A program made the position numbers and the translations under genes. Under the pieces are notes generated by a model. That model did not search any database. It had not been told where the DNA came from and saw only the letters and a list, made by a program, of their open reading frames with translations. From Klenkia taihuensis (GTDB lineage: Bacteria; Actinomycetota; Actinomycetes; Mycobacteriales; Geodermatophilaceae), in NCBI RefSeq assembly GCF_900112525.1, contig NZ_FOMD01000001.1, forward strand, positions 868,001 through 932,000: 64,000 nt of DNA, read 5' to 3'. Of the stretch, positions 50,700-59,591 are shown in pieces; within the stretch, counting starts at the first letter, position 1, and every line of letters begins with the position of its first letter.

Positions 50700-51115
50700 C
50701 CGGCCCCGGCGAGGACCGGCAGACCTCGGGCACGCACGGCGCCCGGGCGGACGACGTCCTCGCGGCCGAGGCCGAGCCCATCACCCGGTCCGGGCACAGC
50801 GGCCGGGCCGAGGAGTCCCGCGAGGTGGAGCCCAGCGGGGAGGACCAGCCCGACGTCGACCTGGCCCCGGACGGCACGCTGACCGGCGGGACGCCGACCG
50901 GCATCGACCAGGCCACCGTGCAGCTGCGCGCCGAGCTGGCCCGCTGGCTGGACCGGGCCGACTTCCCGGCCACCGGCGCCGAGCTGGTCGAGGCGGCCCG
51001 CGACCACCGGGCACCCGACGCGGTGGCCGACGAACTGGCCCGCCTCGAGCCCACGCGCAGCTACGACCGGGTCGGCGAGGTCGTGCGCGCCCTCGGCCAC
51101 CCGACCGAGGGCTGA
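50696..51115 (+). CDS. DUF2795-domain protein
   Basis: 139 residues. A disordered acidic N-terminal half (DDVLAAEAEPITRSGHSGRA), then the DUF2795 domain: FPATGAELVEAARDHRAPD and ARLEPTRSYDRVGEVVRALG. The domain is short and helical; its role is unknown. Start GTG overlaps the DUF2945 stop, so the pair is coupled. Converges on the repeat protein with 13 bases between stops. Confidence 0.82.
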   Translation: MTGPGEDRQTSGTHGARADDVLAAEAEPITRSGHSGRAEESREVEPSGEDQPDVDLAPDGTLTGGTPTGIDQATVQLRAELARWLDRADFPATGAELVEAARDHRAPDAVADELARLEPTRSYDRVGEVVRALGHPTEG

Positions 51116-51128
51116 GGGAGGCCGGGGG

Positions 51129-51926
51129 TCAGCGCCGCTTGCCCCCGGCCTCCTCCTCGGCGATCTCCTCCGCGCCGCGGCGGCGGAACAGCTTGGACCC
51201 CGGGAAGCCCTTCGCCAGCTCCCGGAGGTCCTGCACGGTGTCGAGCAGGGCGTGCACGTCGGGCGCGACGTTGTCCAGCGAGGCGAGCACCGGGAGGATG
51301 TCCTCGTCCAGGTGCGTGACCAGGGTGGGCAGCCGGTCGACCAGGTGCACGAGGGCCTCGACCTCGGCCGGGTCCAGGTCGTCGGCGAAGCGCTGCAGCA
51401 GCGGCGCCAGCTGGGTCAGCGCCGGCTCGTAGGAGGCCAGCAGCGGGCTCGTGCGGTCCAGCAGCCCGCCGGCCGAGCCGACCAGCTCGTCGGCGCGCTC
51501 CCGGGTGGCCCGGGCCTCGGCGACCAGCGCGTCGGCGCCCTCCCGGGTCGAGCGCGCGCCGGCGACGAGGTCGTCGGCGCCCTGCCGGGTGCCCTGCGCC
51601 TGCTCGACCAGCGCGTCGGCCGCGCGCAGCGTGCTGCCCGCGCCGGCCACGGCGGCGTCGGCGGAGACGCGGGTGGCCTCGACGCCGCGGATGACCGCCT
51701 CGGCGCGTTCGCGGGTGCCGGCGACGTCGGCGACCGCGGTCTCGGCCCGGTCCACCACCGCCTCCACCCGGTCCAGCAGGGCGCCCACCCGGGTGAGCAG
51801 CTGCTCGGCCTGCCCGACGGCGGTGACCACCCGGGGGACCAGGGCGAGGGACTCGGCGACCAGGTCGCGCAGGCCCTCGGCGGCGCCGATCAGGTCGGCC
51901 GGGCCCGGTAGCTGCGGGAATCTCAC
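51129..51926 (-). CDS. Coiled-coil protein with seven 14-residue repeats
   Basis: 265 residues, nearly all helix. Residues 61-158 are seven tandem 14-mers with the pattern AD-x-x-V-x4-T-R-x-x (e.g. ADALVAEARATRER, ADDLVAGARSTREG). The C-terminal part (VEALVHLVDRLPTLVTHLDE) looks like a second helical bundle; the end is basic. No TM or signal. Function unknown; the repeats suit an extended coil or lipid-contact helix. GTG start; TAGCGT lies seven bases ahead (leaderless type). Confidence 0.75.
   Translation of the reverse strand: MRFPQLPGPADLIGAAEGLRDLVAESLALVPRVVTAVGQAEQLLTRVGALLDRVEAVVDRAETAVADVAGTRERAEAVIRGVEATRVSADAAVAGAGSTLRAADALVEQAQGTRQGADDLVAGARSTREGADALVAEARATRERADELVGSAGGLLDRTSPLLASYEPALTQLAPLLQRFADDLDPAEVEALVHLVDRLPTLVTHLDEDILPVLASLDNVAPDVHALLDTVQDLRELAKGFPGSKLFRRRGAEEIAEEEAGGKRR
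51453..51746 (-). repeat. 42-base coding repeat, seven units
   Basis: DNA of the seven 14-residue repeats inside the coiled-coil gene. Units are similar, not identical, and keep reading frame; not a CRISPR array as no spacers exist. Confidence 0.8.
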
Positions 51927-52008
51927 CGGGCGGACGCTACGCAGCGGCGGCCCGCGCGGCGACCGCGAGGACCGTCGTCGTGACGGCGGGTCGACAAGTC
52001 GACCACGG

Positions 52009-52023
52009 CGTGTGAATCACACG
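52009..52023. promoter_or_regulatory. Operator-like palindrome before the LCP-like gene
   Basis: CGTGTGA-A-TCACACG, perfect 7-base arms around one base, in the 199-base gap between divergent genes. GTCGACAAGTCGAC, another dyad, lies about 20 bases left. A TAGTCT at about 52039 could be a -10. Regulator unknown. Confidence 0.45.
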
Positions 52024-52125
52024 GGTGTCGTTCAGCCCGTAGTCTGTGCGGACGGCGCCGCGGACGGCGTCGACGCGGAGCCGGTCGATCGCCATGTCGA
52101 CCGGCCGGGGGACCACGACAGCGGG

Positions 52126-54228
52126 GTGCGGACACCGGTGGCGGAGCAGGACAGGCGCGGGGGACCCGACGAGGCCCCCGCCGTCCCCCCGCGTGCCCGG
52201 GGCGCCACCACCGACTCCCAGCTCACCGTCGAGGCGCTGCTCGCCCGCTCGCGCGAGGCCGCCGTCGCCGGCACCGGCGGGCGCCGCCGGGCCGACCGGC
52301 GGGCCTCCTCGCCCGCGCCGCCGTCCCGGCCGGCCTCGTCCGCGCCGCGGCCGAACACCACCACGCCCCCGCCGCCGCCCCGGCCGAGCAGTCCGCCGCC
52401 GGTGCGCGCCACCCCGGTCGCCCGCGCCGCCGCACCCGCCCGGCCGGCCCCGTCGCCCGGGCCCGCGTCCGCCCCGACCCCGCCGGTGCCGCCGTCGTCC
52501 GCCCGCCCGGACCCCTCGCCGGGCCCCGCCTCGGCCCCGACGCCCCCCGTCACCGCACCGGCCGCCCGCCCGGCCCCGTCGTCCGGCCCCTCGTCGGCGC
52601 CCCCGCCGCCGGTCCCGCCGCCCGTGTCCGCCGCCCCCGGGACCAGCGAGCTGCCGGCCTCCGGCATCGTGGTCGCCCCCGCCCCGTCCCCCGGTACGAG
52701 CGCGCTGCCGGCGCAGACCGCCGGGCCCCGGCCCACGCTGCCCCCGGTGCCGGCCGCCGAGGACGCACCCCCGGTGCGCGCGTCGGCCCCGGTCACCCGG
52801 CAGTCCGCGCCGGTGCCCCCGCTGCCCGGGACCGAGCGCGGTCGGCGTCCGTCCGCCCCCGTGCCGCCGCTGCCGGGCACCGAGCGGGCCCGGACGTCGG
52901 CACCGGTGCCGCCGCTGCCCGGGCTGCGGCCGGCCGCGCCGCTGCCTCCGATCCCGGGCCGCGACGTGCCCGTCCCCGAGGTGCCGCGCACCCGCGCCGA
53001 GCGGCTGGCTGCGCGCAGCCCGCTGCACCGCCGGCTGGTCCGCGTCGCCGTCGTGGTGTCGGTGCTCGTCGCCCTGGTCGGCGGGTTCTACGTCGGGCTC
53101 TACGTCTACGCCGACCGCTCGGTCGACCGGGTCGCCGCGCTGTCGACGACGGCGCCGGAGATCCTCGCCCCGCAGCTGCAGGACGGCGCCACCACCTGGC
53201 TGGTGCTGGGCACCGGCGCCCCCGGGGAGCAGGGCGCGGCGGCGGTCAGCGCCTCGCTGCTCCGGCTGACCGGTGACGGCGACCGCGCGCTCGTCCTCGA
53301 CGTCCCCTCCACGGCCCTGGTGGACACCCCGCTGTGCCGCACGCCCGACGGCGAGGTCCGGCAGCCGGTGACCGAGCCGCTCGCGCAGGCGCTGGCCGCC
53401 GGCCCCGGGTGCCTGGTGCGGGCGGTGCAGCAGCTGTCGGGCCTGCGCGTGGACCACTACCTGGACGTCGACCTCGGCCGGGCCGGCGGCGGCGTCCCGG
53501 CGTCCTGCCCCACCGACGCGCTCCCCGTCGCGACCGTCGCCACCCTGCTCAACCCGGTGCGGGCGGTGTCCCTGGCGACCGGCGCGGCCGACGTCGCCAC
53601 GACCGACGAGGAGACCTCGCTGGCCGACCTGCGCGGCCTGGCGGACACGCTGCGGGCGCTGCCGGCCGGCGCGGTCGAGCGCAGCTCGCTGCCCGTCGCC
53701 CGGCCCGGCTACCTGCCGGTCGGGTCGACCACCGCCGCGGTGGTGCTCGACGGCACGGCCACCCGCGAGCTGTTCGACTCCGTCATCAGCACCGGCGAGC
53801 TGCCCCCGCCGGTGCCGGCCGACCCGGCCACCCCGGCCGCGGGCGAGGACGTCAGCGTCACCGTCCCGCCGAGCGGGGTGACGGTGTCGGTGCTGGACGC
53901 CACCGGCGACACCACCGACCCGGCCACCGGCGCGGGCGCGGACACCGCGGCCGCGCTGGCCGCGCAGGGCTTCGTGCCCGGCGCGGTGGGCATCGAGCCG
54001 GCCGCGGTGCCCACCAGCCTGGTGCGCTACGCCCCCGACGCGGTGGAGCAGGCCCGCACCGTCGCCGCCGCCGTCCCCGGCGCGGTGCTCGAGCCGGTTG
54101 CCGCGCCCGGCAGCGGCGTCCAGCTGGTGGTCGCGAGCCCCGACCTCCCGGTGTCCCCGGTGGCCGTGGGCGCCGCCGTCCCCGACACCGCCCTGCCGGC
54201 CCGGGCCCCCACCGCCACCTGCGGCTGA
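52126..54228 (+). CDS. Degenerate LytR-CpsA-Psr (LCP) protein with LytR_C domain
   Basis: About 700 residues. The N-terminal 300 are Pro/Ala/Ser-rich with repeats (SGPASAPTPPV-like, SAPVPPLPGTER). One TM at about 305-329. Then an LCP-shaped domain: TTWLVLGTGAPGEQG, SLLRLTGDGDRALVLDVPST, GCLVRAVQQLSGLRVDHYLDVDLG, the last a clear LCP segment. The R-x-D-T and PRD catalytic Arg/Asp are missing. The end (VTVSVLDATGD ... GFVPGAVGIE) matches LytR_C. Likely non-catalytic, wall-binding. The start is uncertain; GTG 52138 is an alternative. Confidence 0.75.
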   Translation: MRTPVAEQDRRGGPDEAPAVPPRARGATTDSQLTVEALLARSREAAVAGTGGRRRADRRASSPAPPSRPASSAPRPNTTTPPPPPRPSSPPPVRATPVARAAAPARPAPSPGPASAPTPPVPPSSARPDPSPGPASAPTPPVTAPAARPAPSSGPSSAPPPPVPPPVSAAPGTSELPASGIVVAPAPSPGTSALPAQTAGPRPTLPPVPAAEDAPPVRASAPVTRQSAPVPPLPGTERGRRPSAPVPPLPGTERARTSAPVPPLPGLRPAAPLPPIPGRDVPVPEVPRTRAERLAARSPLHRRLVRVAVVVSVLVALVGGFYVGLYVYADRSVDRVAALSTTAPEILAPQLQDGATTWLVLGTGAPGEQGAAAVSASLLRLTGDGDRALVLDVPSTALVDTPLCRTPDGEVRQPVTEPLAQALAAGPGCLVRAVQQLSGLRVDHYLDVDLGRAGGGVPASCPTDALPVATVATLLNPVRAVSLATGAADVATTDEETSLADLRGLADTLRALPAGAVERSSLPVARPGYLPVGSTTAAVVLDGTATRELFDSVISTGELPPPVPADPATPAAGEDVSVTVPPSGVTVSVLDATGDTTDPATGAGADTAAALAAQGFVPGAVGIEPAAVPTSLVRYAPDAVEQARTVAAAVPGAVLEPVAAPGSGVQLVVASPDLPVSPVAVGAAVPDTALPARAPTATCG

Positions 54229-54305
54229 CCGGCCCGCGCTCCCGGTCCCACCACCACAGGTCGGCGCGGCCCTGGCGCCACTCGACGGGCGAGCCTGCGG
54301 GGACG

Positions 54306-54344
54306 ACGGAGCCCCCGCCGACCGGTGGTCGACGGGGGCTCCGT
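54306..54344. terminator. Hairpin between the LCP-like gene and pstB
   Basis: ACGGAGCCCCCGCCGACC against GGTCGACGGGGGCTCCGT, one mismatch in 18, three-base loop. Serves both converging transcripts. Confidence 0.8.
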
Positions 54345-54357
54345 GGTGGGTGCCGGC

Positions 54358-55137
54358 TCAGCCGAAGCGGCCCGAGATGTAGTCCTCGGTGGCCTTCTGG
54401 TCGGGGTTGGAGAAGATCTTCTCGGTCGGGTTGAACTCGATCAGCCGACCGGGCTGGCCCACCCCGTTGAGGTTGAAGAAGCCGGTCTGCTCGCTGACGC
54501 GGGCGGCCTGCTGCATGTTGTGGGTGACGATGACGATGGTGAAGCGGTCCTTCAGCTCCGTCATCAGGTCCTCGATGGCCAGCGTCGAGATCGGGTCCAG
54601 GGCCGAGCAGGGCTCGTCCATGAGCAGCACCTCGGGCTGGACGGCGATCGCGCGGGCGATGCACAGGCGCTGCTGCTGGCCTCCGGACAGGCCCGAACCG
54701 GGCCGGTCGAGGCGGTCCTTGACCTCGTTCCACAGGTTGGCGCCCTTGAGGGAGGACTCGACCAGGTCGTCGAGGTCGCTCTTCTTCATCTTGCGGGCGT
54801 TGAGCCGGACGCCGGCGACCACGTTGTCGTAGATGGACATGGTCGGGAACGGGTTGGGCCGCTGGAAGACCATGCCGATCTGGCGGCGGACGTCGACCGG
54901 GTCGACGTCGGAGCCGTAGAGGTCCTGGCCGTCGATGACGACCTTGCCCTCGACGCGGGCGCCGGGGATCACCTCGTGCATGCGGTTCAGCGACCGCAGG
55001 AAGGTGGACTTGCCGCACCCCGAGGGGCCGATCAGCGCGGTGACGCTGCGCGGCTCGATGGAGACGTTGACGCCCTCCACGGCCTTGAAGTTGCCGTAGA
55101 AGATGTCGAGGTCCGAGACGTCGATGCGCTTGGCCAT
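54358..55137 (-). CDS. pstB: Phosphate ABC transporter ATPase
   Basis: 259 residues, full length. [20 protein letters not shown] (Walker A), [14 protein letters not shown] (Q-loop), [16 protein letters not shown] (signature) and [13 protein letters not shown] (Walker B) with [12 protein letters not shown] (H-loop). Drives phosphate uptake with PstC, PstA and PstS. Start ATG 28 bases after pstA. No phoU gene follows within the window. Confidence 0.97.
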   Translation of the reverse strand: MAKRIDVSDLDIFYGNFKAVEGVNVSIEPRSVTALIGPSGCGKSTFLRSLNRMHEVIPGARVEGKVVIDGQDLYGSDVDPVDVRRQIGMVFQRPNPFPTMSIYDNVVAGVRLNARKMKKSDLDDLVESSLKGANLWNEVKDRLDRPGSGLSGGQQQRLCIARAIAVQPEVLLMDEPCSALDPISTLAIEDLMTELKDRFTIVIVTHNMQQAARVSEQTGFFNLNGVGQPGRLIEFNPTEKIFSNPDQKATEDYISGRFG

Positions 55138-55165
55138 GTCTGGTCCTTTACTCCTGGTTCCTCGG

Positions 55166-56245
55166 TCAGCGACCGGTCTTGGGGGCGAAGAATCGGCTGA
55201 TCAGGCGGGCCACGACGTTGAGGGCCATGACGATGATGATGAGCACCAGGGCCGCTGTCCAGGCCCGGTCGATGCCGAACTGCGGCGGCACGCCCGGCTG
55301 GGTGAGCTGGTAGTAGGCGTAGACCGGCAGGGTGGCCATGCGCCCGTCGAAGGGGTCGAAGTTGGTGGCCGCGGTGATGCCGACGATCACCAGCAGCGGG
55401 GCCGTCTCGCCGATGACGCGGGCGATGGCCAGCGTCACCGACGTGCCCAGGCCTGCGATGGCGGTGGGGATGACGACCTTGGTGATCGTGCGCCACTTCG
55501 GCACGCCCAGGGCGTAGGAGGCCTCGCGCAGCTCGTTGGGGACGAGCTTGAGCACCTCCTCGGAGGACCGGACGACGACCGGGATCATCAGCACCGACAG
55601 CGCCACCGCGCCGCCGAGGCCGAACCGGACGCCGGGGCCGAAGAAGATCACGAAGAACGCGTAGGCGAACAGGCCGGCGACGATCGACGGGATGCCGGTC
55701 ATGACGTCGACGAAGAACGTCAGGGCCTTCTTCAGCTTGCCGCGGCCGTACTCGACCAGGTAGATCGCGGCCAGCAGGCCGATCGGCACCGAGATCAGCG
55801 CGGCCAGGGCGGTGATGATCAGCGTGCCCATGATGGCGTGGTAGGCACCGCCGCCCTCGCCGACGACGCCGACCATCGAGTTGGTGAAGAAGGTGCCGTC
55901 CAGCCGGGTGATGCCGTTGCTGACCACGGTGTAGACCAGCGAGACCAGCGGCACCATGGCGATGGCGAACGCGGAGCTGACCAGGCAGGTGACCAGCCGG
56001 TCGGTGGCCTTGCGGGGGCCCTCGACGACCCGGGAGCCGACGTAGGTGACCAGGGTGCCCAGCACGATGCCGTAGACGGCGAACAGGCCCCAGGACCAGC
56101 CCGACAGCGCGGTGAGCAGGCCGGCGACGACGAGGCCGGCGACGAACAGCCCGGTGCCGCCGAAGCGGGGCAGGCCCCGCCGGGTGCGGACGGCGGGCGC
56201 CTCGGGCTCGGGCGCCTCGGGGCGGGTGGGGGCCGTGGTGGTCAT
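55166..56245 (-). CDS. pstA: Phosphate ABC permease PstA
   Basis: 359 residues, six TM or more after a long acidic N-terminus ([19 protein letters not shown], 30 residues more than usual). [22 protein letters not shown] is the permease EAA loop. Start overlaps the pstC stop (TGATG). Forms the channel with PstC. Confidence 0.96.
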   Translation of the reverse strand: MTTTAPTRPEAPEPEAPAVRTRRGLPRFGGTGLFVAGLVVAGLLTALSGWSWGLFAVYGIVLGTLVTYVGSRVVEGPRKATDRLVTCLVSSAFAIAMVPLVSLVYTVVSNGITRLDGTFFTNSMVGVVGEGGGAYHAIMGTLIITALAALISVPIGLLAAIYLVEYGRGKLKKALTFFVDVMTGIPSIVAGLFAYAFFVIFFGPGVRFGLGGAVALSVLMIPVVVRSSEEVLKLVPNELREASYALGVPKWRTITKVVIPTAIAGLGTSVTLAIARVIGETAPLLVIVGITAATNFDPFDGRMATLPVYAYYQLTQPGVPPQFGIDRAWTAALVLIIIVMALNVVARLISRFFAPKTGR

Positions 56246-57201
56246 CAGTTCGCTCCGGAGAAGTCGGCCCGGCGGTTGACCACGTACCGGGCGAGCATGT
56301 TGACCGCGAGGGTGATCACGAACAGCACGAGGCCGGTGAAGATCAGCGTGCTGACGCCCAGCCCGCTGGACTCGGGGAACTGCAGCGCGATGTTCGCCGC
56401 GATCGTGGAGGGGTTCGACGAGCTGATCAGGTTGAACGTCACGCCGCCGGAGACCGACAGCACGATGGCGACCGCGAGGGTCTCGCCGAGCGCGCGGCCC
56501 AGGCCGAGCATCGAGCCACCGATGACGCCGGACTTGCCGTAGGGCAGCACCGCCATCTTGATCATCTCCCAGCGGGTGGCGCCCAGGGCCAGCGCGGCCT
56601 CGCGGTGCAGCGCCGGGGCCTGGGAGAAGACCTCGCGGGAGATGGCCGAGATGATCGGCAGGATCATGATCGCCAGCACCAGGCCGGCGGTGAGCATCGT
56701 GCGGCCTGTCGCGGAGGCGGGGCCGGCGAAGAACGGGATGAAGGACAGGTTGTCCTCGGCCCAGGCGTAGAAGGGCACCATCGCCGGCGCGAGCGCGGCC
56801 AGGCCCCAGAAGCCGTAGACGACGCTGGGGATGGCGGCCAGCAGGTCGATCAGGTAGCCCAGCGTCGCGGCGACCCGCTTGGGCGCGTAGTAGGTGATGA
56901 ACAGCGCGATGGCCACGCCCAGCGGGGTGGCGACCACCAGCGCGATGACGGCGGCGACCAGGGTGCCGAAGACGAGCGGGCCGACGTAGGCCCAGACGCC
57001 CTCGCCGCCGGCGATGTCCTCGGCCGGGGCGGAGATGGCGTCGAGGGACTCGGAGACCAGGAAGGCGGCCACCCCGGCGAGCACGAGCAGGATGAGGATG
57101 CCGGCGCCGGTGGACAGCCCGGCGAAGGTGCGGTCACCGGGGCTGCGGACCGGCTTGGGCGGCTGGGCGTCCTTGCGGCGCTGGGTGTCGAGCGAGGTCA
57201 C
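56245..57201 (-). CDS. pstC: Phosphate ABC permease PstC
   Basis: 318 residues and six TM helices. REVFSQAPALHREAALALGATRWEM (in part: LHREAALALGATRW) is the EAA loop and GLGRALGETLAVAIVLSVSGG a conserved PstC end. GTG start; 123 bases after pstS, with a hairpin in the gap. Confidence 0.96.
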   Translation of the reverse strand: MTSLDTQRRKDAQPPKPVRSPGDRTFAGLSTGAGILILLVLAGVAAFLVSESLDAISAPAEDIAGGEGVWAYVGPLVFGTLVAAVIALVVATPLGVAIALFITYYAPKRVAATLGYLIDLLAAIPSVVYGFWGLAALAPAMVPFYAWAEDNLSFIPFFAGPASATGRTMLTAGLVLAIMILPIISAISREVFSQAPALHREAALALGATRWEMIKMAVLPYGKSGVIGGSMLGLGRALGETLAVAIVLSVSGGVTFNLISSSNPSTIAANIALQFPESSGLGVSTLIFTGLVLFVITLAVNMLARYVVNRRADFSGAN

Positions 57202-57281
57202 GTGGACTCCGTGCGGGCGTGGCGGGCGGTGCGGGGCGTGGTGCGGGGGTGGTGCCGGCCGGCCGGACGGCCGACGCGCGA

Positions 57282-57314
57282 ACGGCCCGGGCGCGGTGTG
57301 CGCGCCCGGGCCGT
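57282..57314. other. Attenuator-like hairpin between pstS and pstC
   Basis: ACGGCCCGGGCGCG pairs perfectly with CGCGCCCGGGCCGT around five bases, 11 bases after the pstS stop. It would lower read-through into pstCAB, giving excess PstS, as in other pst operons. Confidence 0.8.
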
Positions 57315-57324
57315 CCGCCAGGGG

Positions 57325-58440
57325 TCAGCTGCCGGAGGTGATGGCGTCGACCGCGGTCTGCGCCTGCTCGCGCAGGGAGTCCGAGATCGGCGAGCTGCCG
57401 GCGGCGGACGCGGCGGCGTCCTGGCCCTCGGAGCTGATCACGTAGGACATGAAGGACTTGACCAGGTCGGCCTGGGCGGCGTCCTCGTAGCTGATGCACC
57501 CGATGTGGTAGCTGACCAGCACGATCGGGTACTCGTCGGGGTTCTCGGTGGTGCGGTTGATGTCGTAGGCGAAGTCGTACTCGCCACGGCCGCTCTGCAG
57601 CTCCGAGCCCTCGACGACGGCCGCGGCGCCCTCCGGCGACGGCGCGACGAACTCGCCGCCGACACCGATGTTGGCCACGCCCAGGTCACCGGCCTGGGAC
57701 TCGTCGGCGTAGCCGATCGCGCCCTCGCCGGCCTGGACGGCGGAGATCATGCCCGAGGTCTGGTTGGCGGCCTCGCCACCCTCCAGCGGCCACTCGCCGT
57801 CCGGCTCCTCGGTCCACACGTCGGGGGCGGTGGCCGACAGGTACTGGGTGAAGTTGTTCGTGGTGCCGGAGTCGTCGGCCCGGTGCACGGGGGTGATCGA
57901 CGTCGAGGGCAGGGTCGCGTCCGGGTTGTCGGCGGCGATGGCCGCGTCGTCCCAGGTCGTGATCGCGCCGGTGAAGATCCCGGCCAGGGTGGCGGGGGAG
58001 AGGTTCAGGTCGTCGACGCCGGGGAGGTTGTAGACCACGGCGATGGCCGAGATGTAGTTCGGCAGCTCGAAGATGCCGTCGGTGCCGCAGCGCTCCTCGG
58101 CCTGGGTCAGCTCCTCCTCGTCGAGGGGGGAGTCCGAGCCGGCGAAGTCCACGCCGCCGGAGAGGAACTGCTCCCGGCCGCCGCCGGAGCCGACCGGGTC
58201 GTAGTTCACGGTCACGTCGGGCTGCTGGGCGTTGTAGCCGGCGACCCACCCCTGGACGGCGGCCTGCTGGCTGGAGGCGCCGGCGCCGTTCAGGGTGCCG
58301 CTCAGCTGCTCCTGGCCGCCCGAGGCGTCCGCGGAGGTGCCACCGCCGCCCTCGTTCGAGGCGCCGCAGGCGGCGAGCGCGAGGGTGCTGGCGAACGCCG
58401 CGGACAGGGTCACGGCGCGCGTCTTGGTGCTGAGCTTCAA
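57325..58440 (-). CDS. pstS: Phosphate-binding lipoprotein PstS
   Basis: 371 residues. Signal with lipobox LALAACGAS. Phosphate-binding motifs GAGASSQQAAVQGW, SGGVDFAGSDSPL and HRADDSGTTNNFTQYL are present. The start codon is TTG (GGAAAGG eight bases upstream), which is rare. First gene of pstSCAB, controlled by the Pho box about 100 bases ahead. Confidence 0.95.
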   Translation of the reverse strand: MKLSTKTRAVTLSAAFASTLALAACGASNEGGGGTSADASGGQEQLSGTLNGAGASSQQAAVQGWVAGYNAQQPDVTVNYDPVGSGGGREQFLSGGVDFAGSDSPLDEEELTQAEERCGTDGIFELPNYISAIAVVYNLPGVDDLNLSPATLAGIFTGAITTWDDAAIAADNPDATLPSTSITPVHRADDSGTTNNFTQYLSATAPDVWTEEPDGEWPLEGGEAANQTSGMISAVQAGEGAIGYADESQAGDLGVANIGVGGEFVAPSPEGAAAVVEGSELQSGRGEYDFAYDINRTTENPDEYPIVLVSYHIGCISYEDAAQADLVKSFMSYVISSEGQDAAASAAGSSPISDSLREQAQTAVDAITSGS

Positions 58441-58538
58441 CTCAGTGCCTTTCCGATGGTGCCCGGACGTCGGTGCCGGGCAGTGAGGTCCAACGGGGAG
58501 GACGCTAGGGAGCCGAGGTGGACGGATCTGGCTGCGTC

Positions 58539-58556
58539 GGTGAACGCGGGATGAAC
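58539..58556 (-). promoter_or_regulatory. Pho box upstream of pstS
   Basis: On the minus strand GTTCATC-CCGC-GTTCACC, two 11-base direct units of the PhoP type (GTTCACC consensus). A further GTTCACC lies at 58605-58611. About 100 bases before the pstS start. Confidence 0.75.
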
Positions 58557-58623
58557 GCCGACGGAGGTCTGCGCCACACCCGGGCGGACCGCGGACGGCG
58601 ACCAGGTGAACGGGGGCGCGTCG

Positions 58624-59544
58624 TCAGGCGCGCACGGCCTCGCGGTGCCATTGGACGTCGGCGGAGAACCGGGTGAAGCCGGACTTCTCGTAGAGCGAGA
58701 CCGCGGCGGTGTTGTCGGCCTCGACGTAGAGCAGCACCTCGCCCAGCCCGCGGCCGCGCAGGTGCGCCAGGCCCAGGTCGGTCAGCGCCCGGCCCAGCCG
58801 CAGCCCCTGCGCCTGCGGGGCGATGCCCAGCACGTAGACCTCGCCCACGGCCTCGTCGGCCGCCTCGCCGGGCGGGTGCACCTTGGTCCAGTGCGAGCCC
58901 AGCAGGGTCTCGCCGTCGGGCCCGGTGCGCCAGGCGAGCAGGAAGCCGGCCGGGTCGAACCACTCCTCGGCCTCGCGCAGCTCCAGGTCGCGGCGGGTCA
59001 TCCCGCCCTGCTCGGGGTGGTGAGCGAAGGCGGCGGCGTTGACGGCCAGCCAGGCGTCCTCGTCCACCCCGGGGCGGAAGGGCCGGACGACGACGTCGTC
59101 GGGCAGCGCGGGCGAGGGGTCGGGGTCGACACCGGCCAGCGGCATCCGCATCTGCAGCAGGGTGCGGGCGCGGGTCCAGCCGCGGGCGGTGCCCAGCTCG
59201 GTGGACCCGGGCAGCTCGCCGTGCGCCCAGACGGCCAGCCGGTCGTCCCCGGCCAGCTCCTCGAGCTGGGCGGCCAACGCCGCGCCCAGCCCGCGGCGGC
59301 GGAAGCGGGGGTGGACGACGAACTCGGCCTGCCAGCCGTCGCCGTCCCGGTCCAGGCGCGCGTAGCCCGCCGGGCCGTCCGCGTGGTGCAGGAGCACGTC
59401 CCGGCCGTCGTCCGGCCCGCCGTGCCGCAGCCGGAGCTCGGCCTCCTCGCTGAGGGGACGGACGCCGTCCTCCCGCGCGGCGGCCTCGAGGGCCTCGACC
59501 GCGGCGGCGAGCACCGCGCCCTCGCTGCGCGGCACGACCGACAC
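58624..59544 (-). CDS. mshD: Mycothiol synthase (acetyl-CoA:Cys-GlcN-Ins acetyltransferase)
   Basis: 306 residues, two GNAT domains. The N-terminal one has EFVVHPRFRRRGLGAALAAQLEEL (R-x-x-G-x-G/A), the C-terminal one VYVLGIAPQAQGLRLGRALTDLGL and LYVEADNTAAVSLYEKSGF. Last step of mycothiol synthesis in actinobacteria. The GTG at 59544 is the first canonical start; a CTG at 59593-59595 overlaps the glnR stop and would give [10 protein letters not shown], which looks like a real N-terminus. Follows glnR as in mycobacteria. Confidence 0.92.
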   Translation of the reverse strand: MSVVPRSEGAVLAAAVEALEAAAREDGVRPLSEEAELRLRHGGPDDGRDVLLHHADGPAGYARLDRDGDGWQAEFVVHPRFRRRGLGAALAAQLEELAGDDRLAVWAHGELPGSTELGTARGWTRARTLLQMRMPLAGVDPDPSPALPDDVVVRPFRPGVDEDAWLAVNAAAFAHHPEQGGMTRRDLELREAEEWFDPAGFLLAWRTGPDGETLLGSHWTKVHPPGEAADEAVGEVYVLGIAPQAQGLRLGRALTDLGLAHLRGRGLGEVLLYVEADNTAAVSLYEKSGFTRFSADVQWHREAVRA

Positions 59545-59591
59545 CCCGACGGCGACGGGGCCGTCGGGGAGGGGGTCGAACCGGGGTGCGG

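Noticed and set aside
51453-51746. CRISPR-like periodicity
   Set aside because: The 42-base units are directly adjacent, keep reading frame and have no spacers; they are protein repeats.
52126-53000. Frameshift suspicion in the Pro-rich start of the LCP-like gene
   Set aside because: The frame stays open, the repeats keep the same phase and the TM follows in frame, so this is ordinary low complexity.
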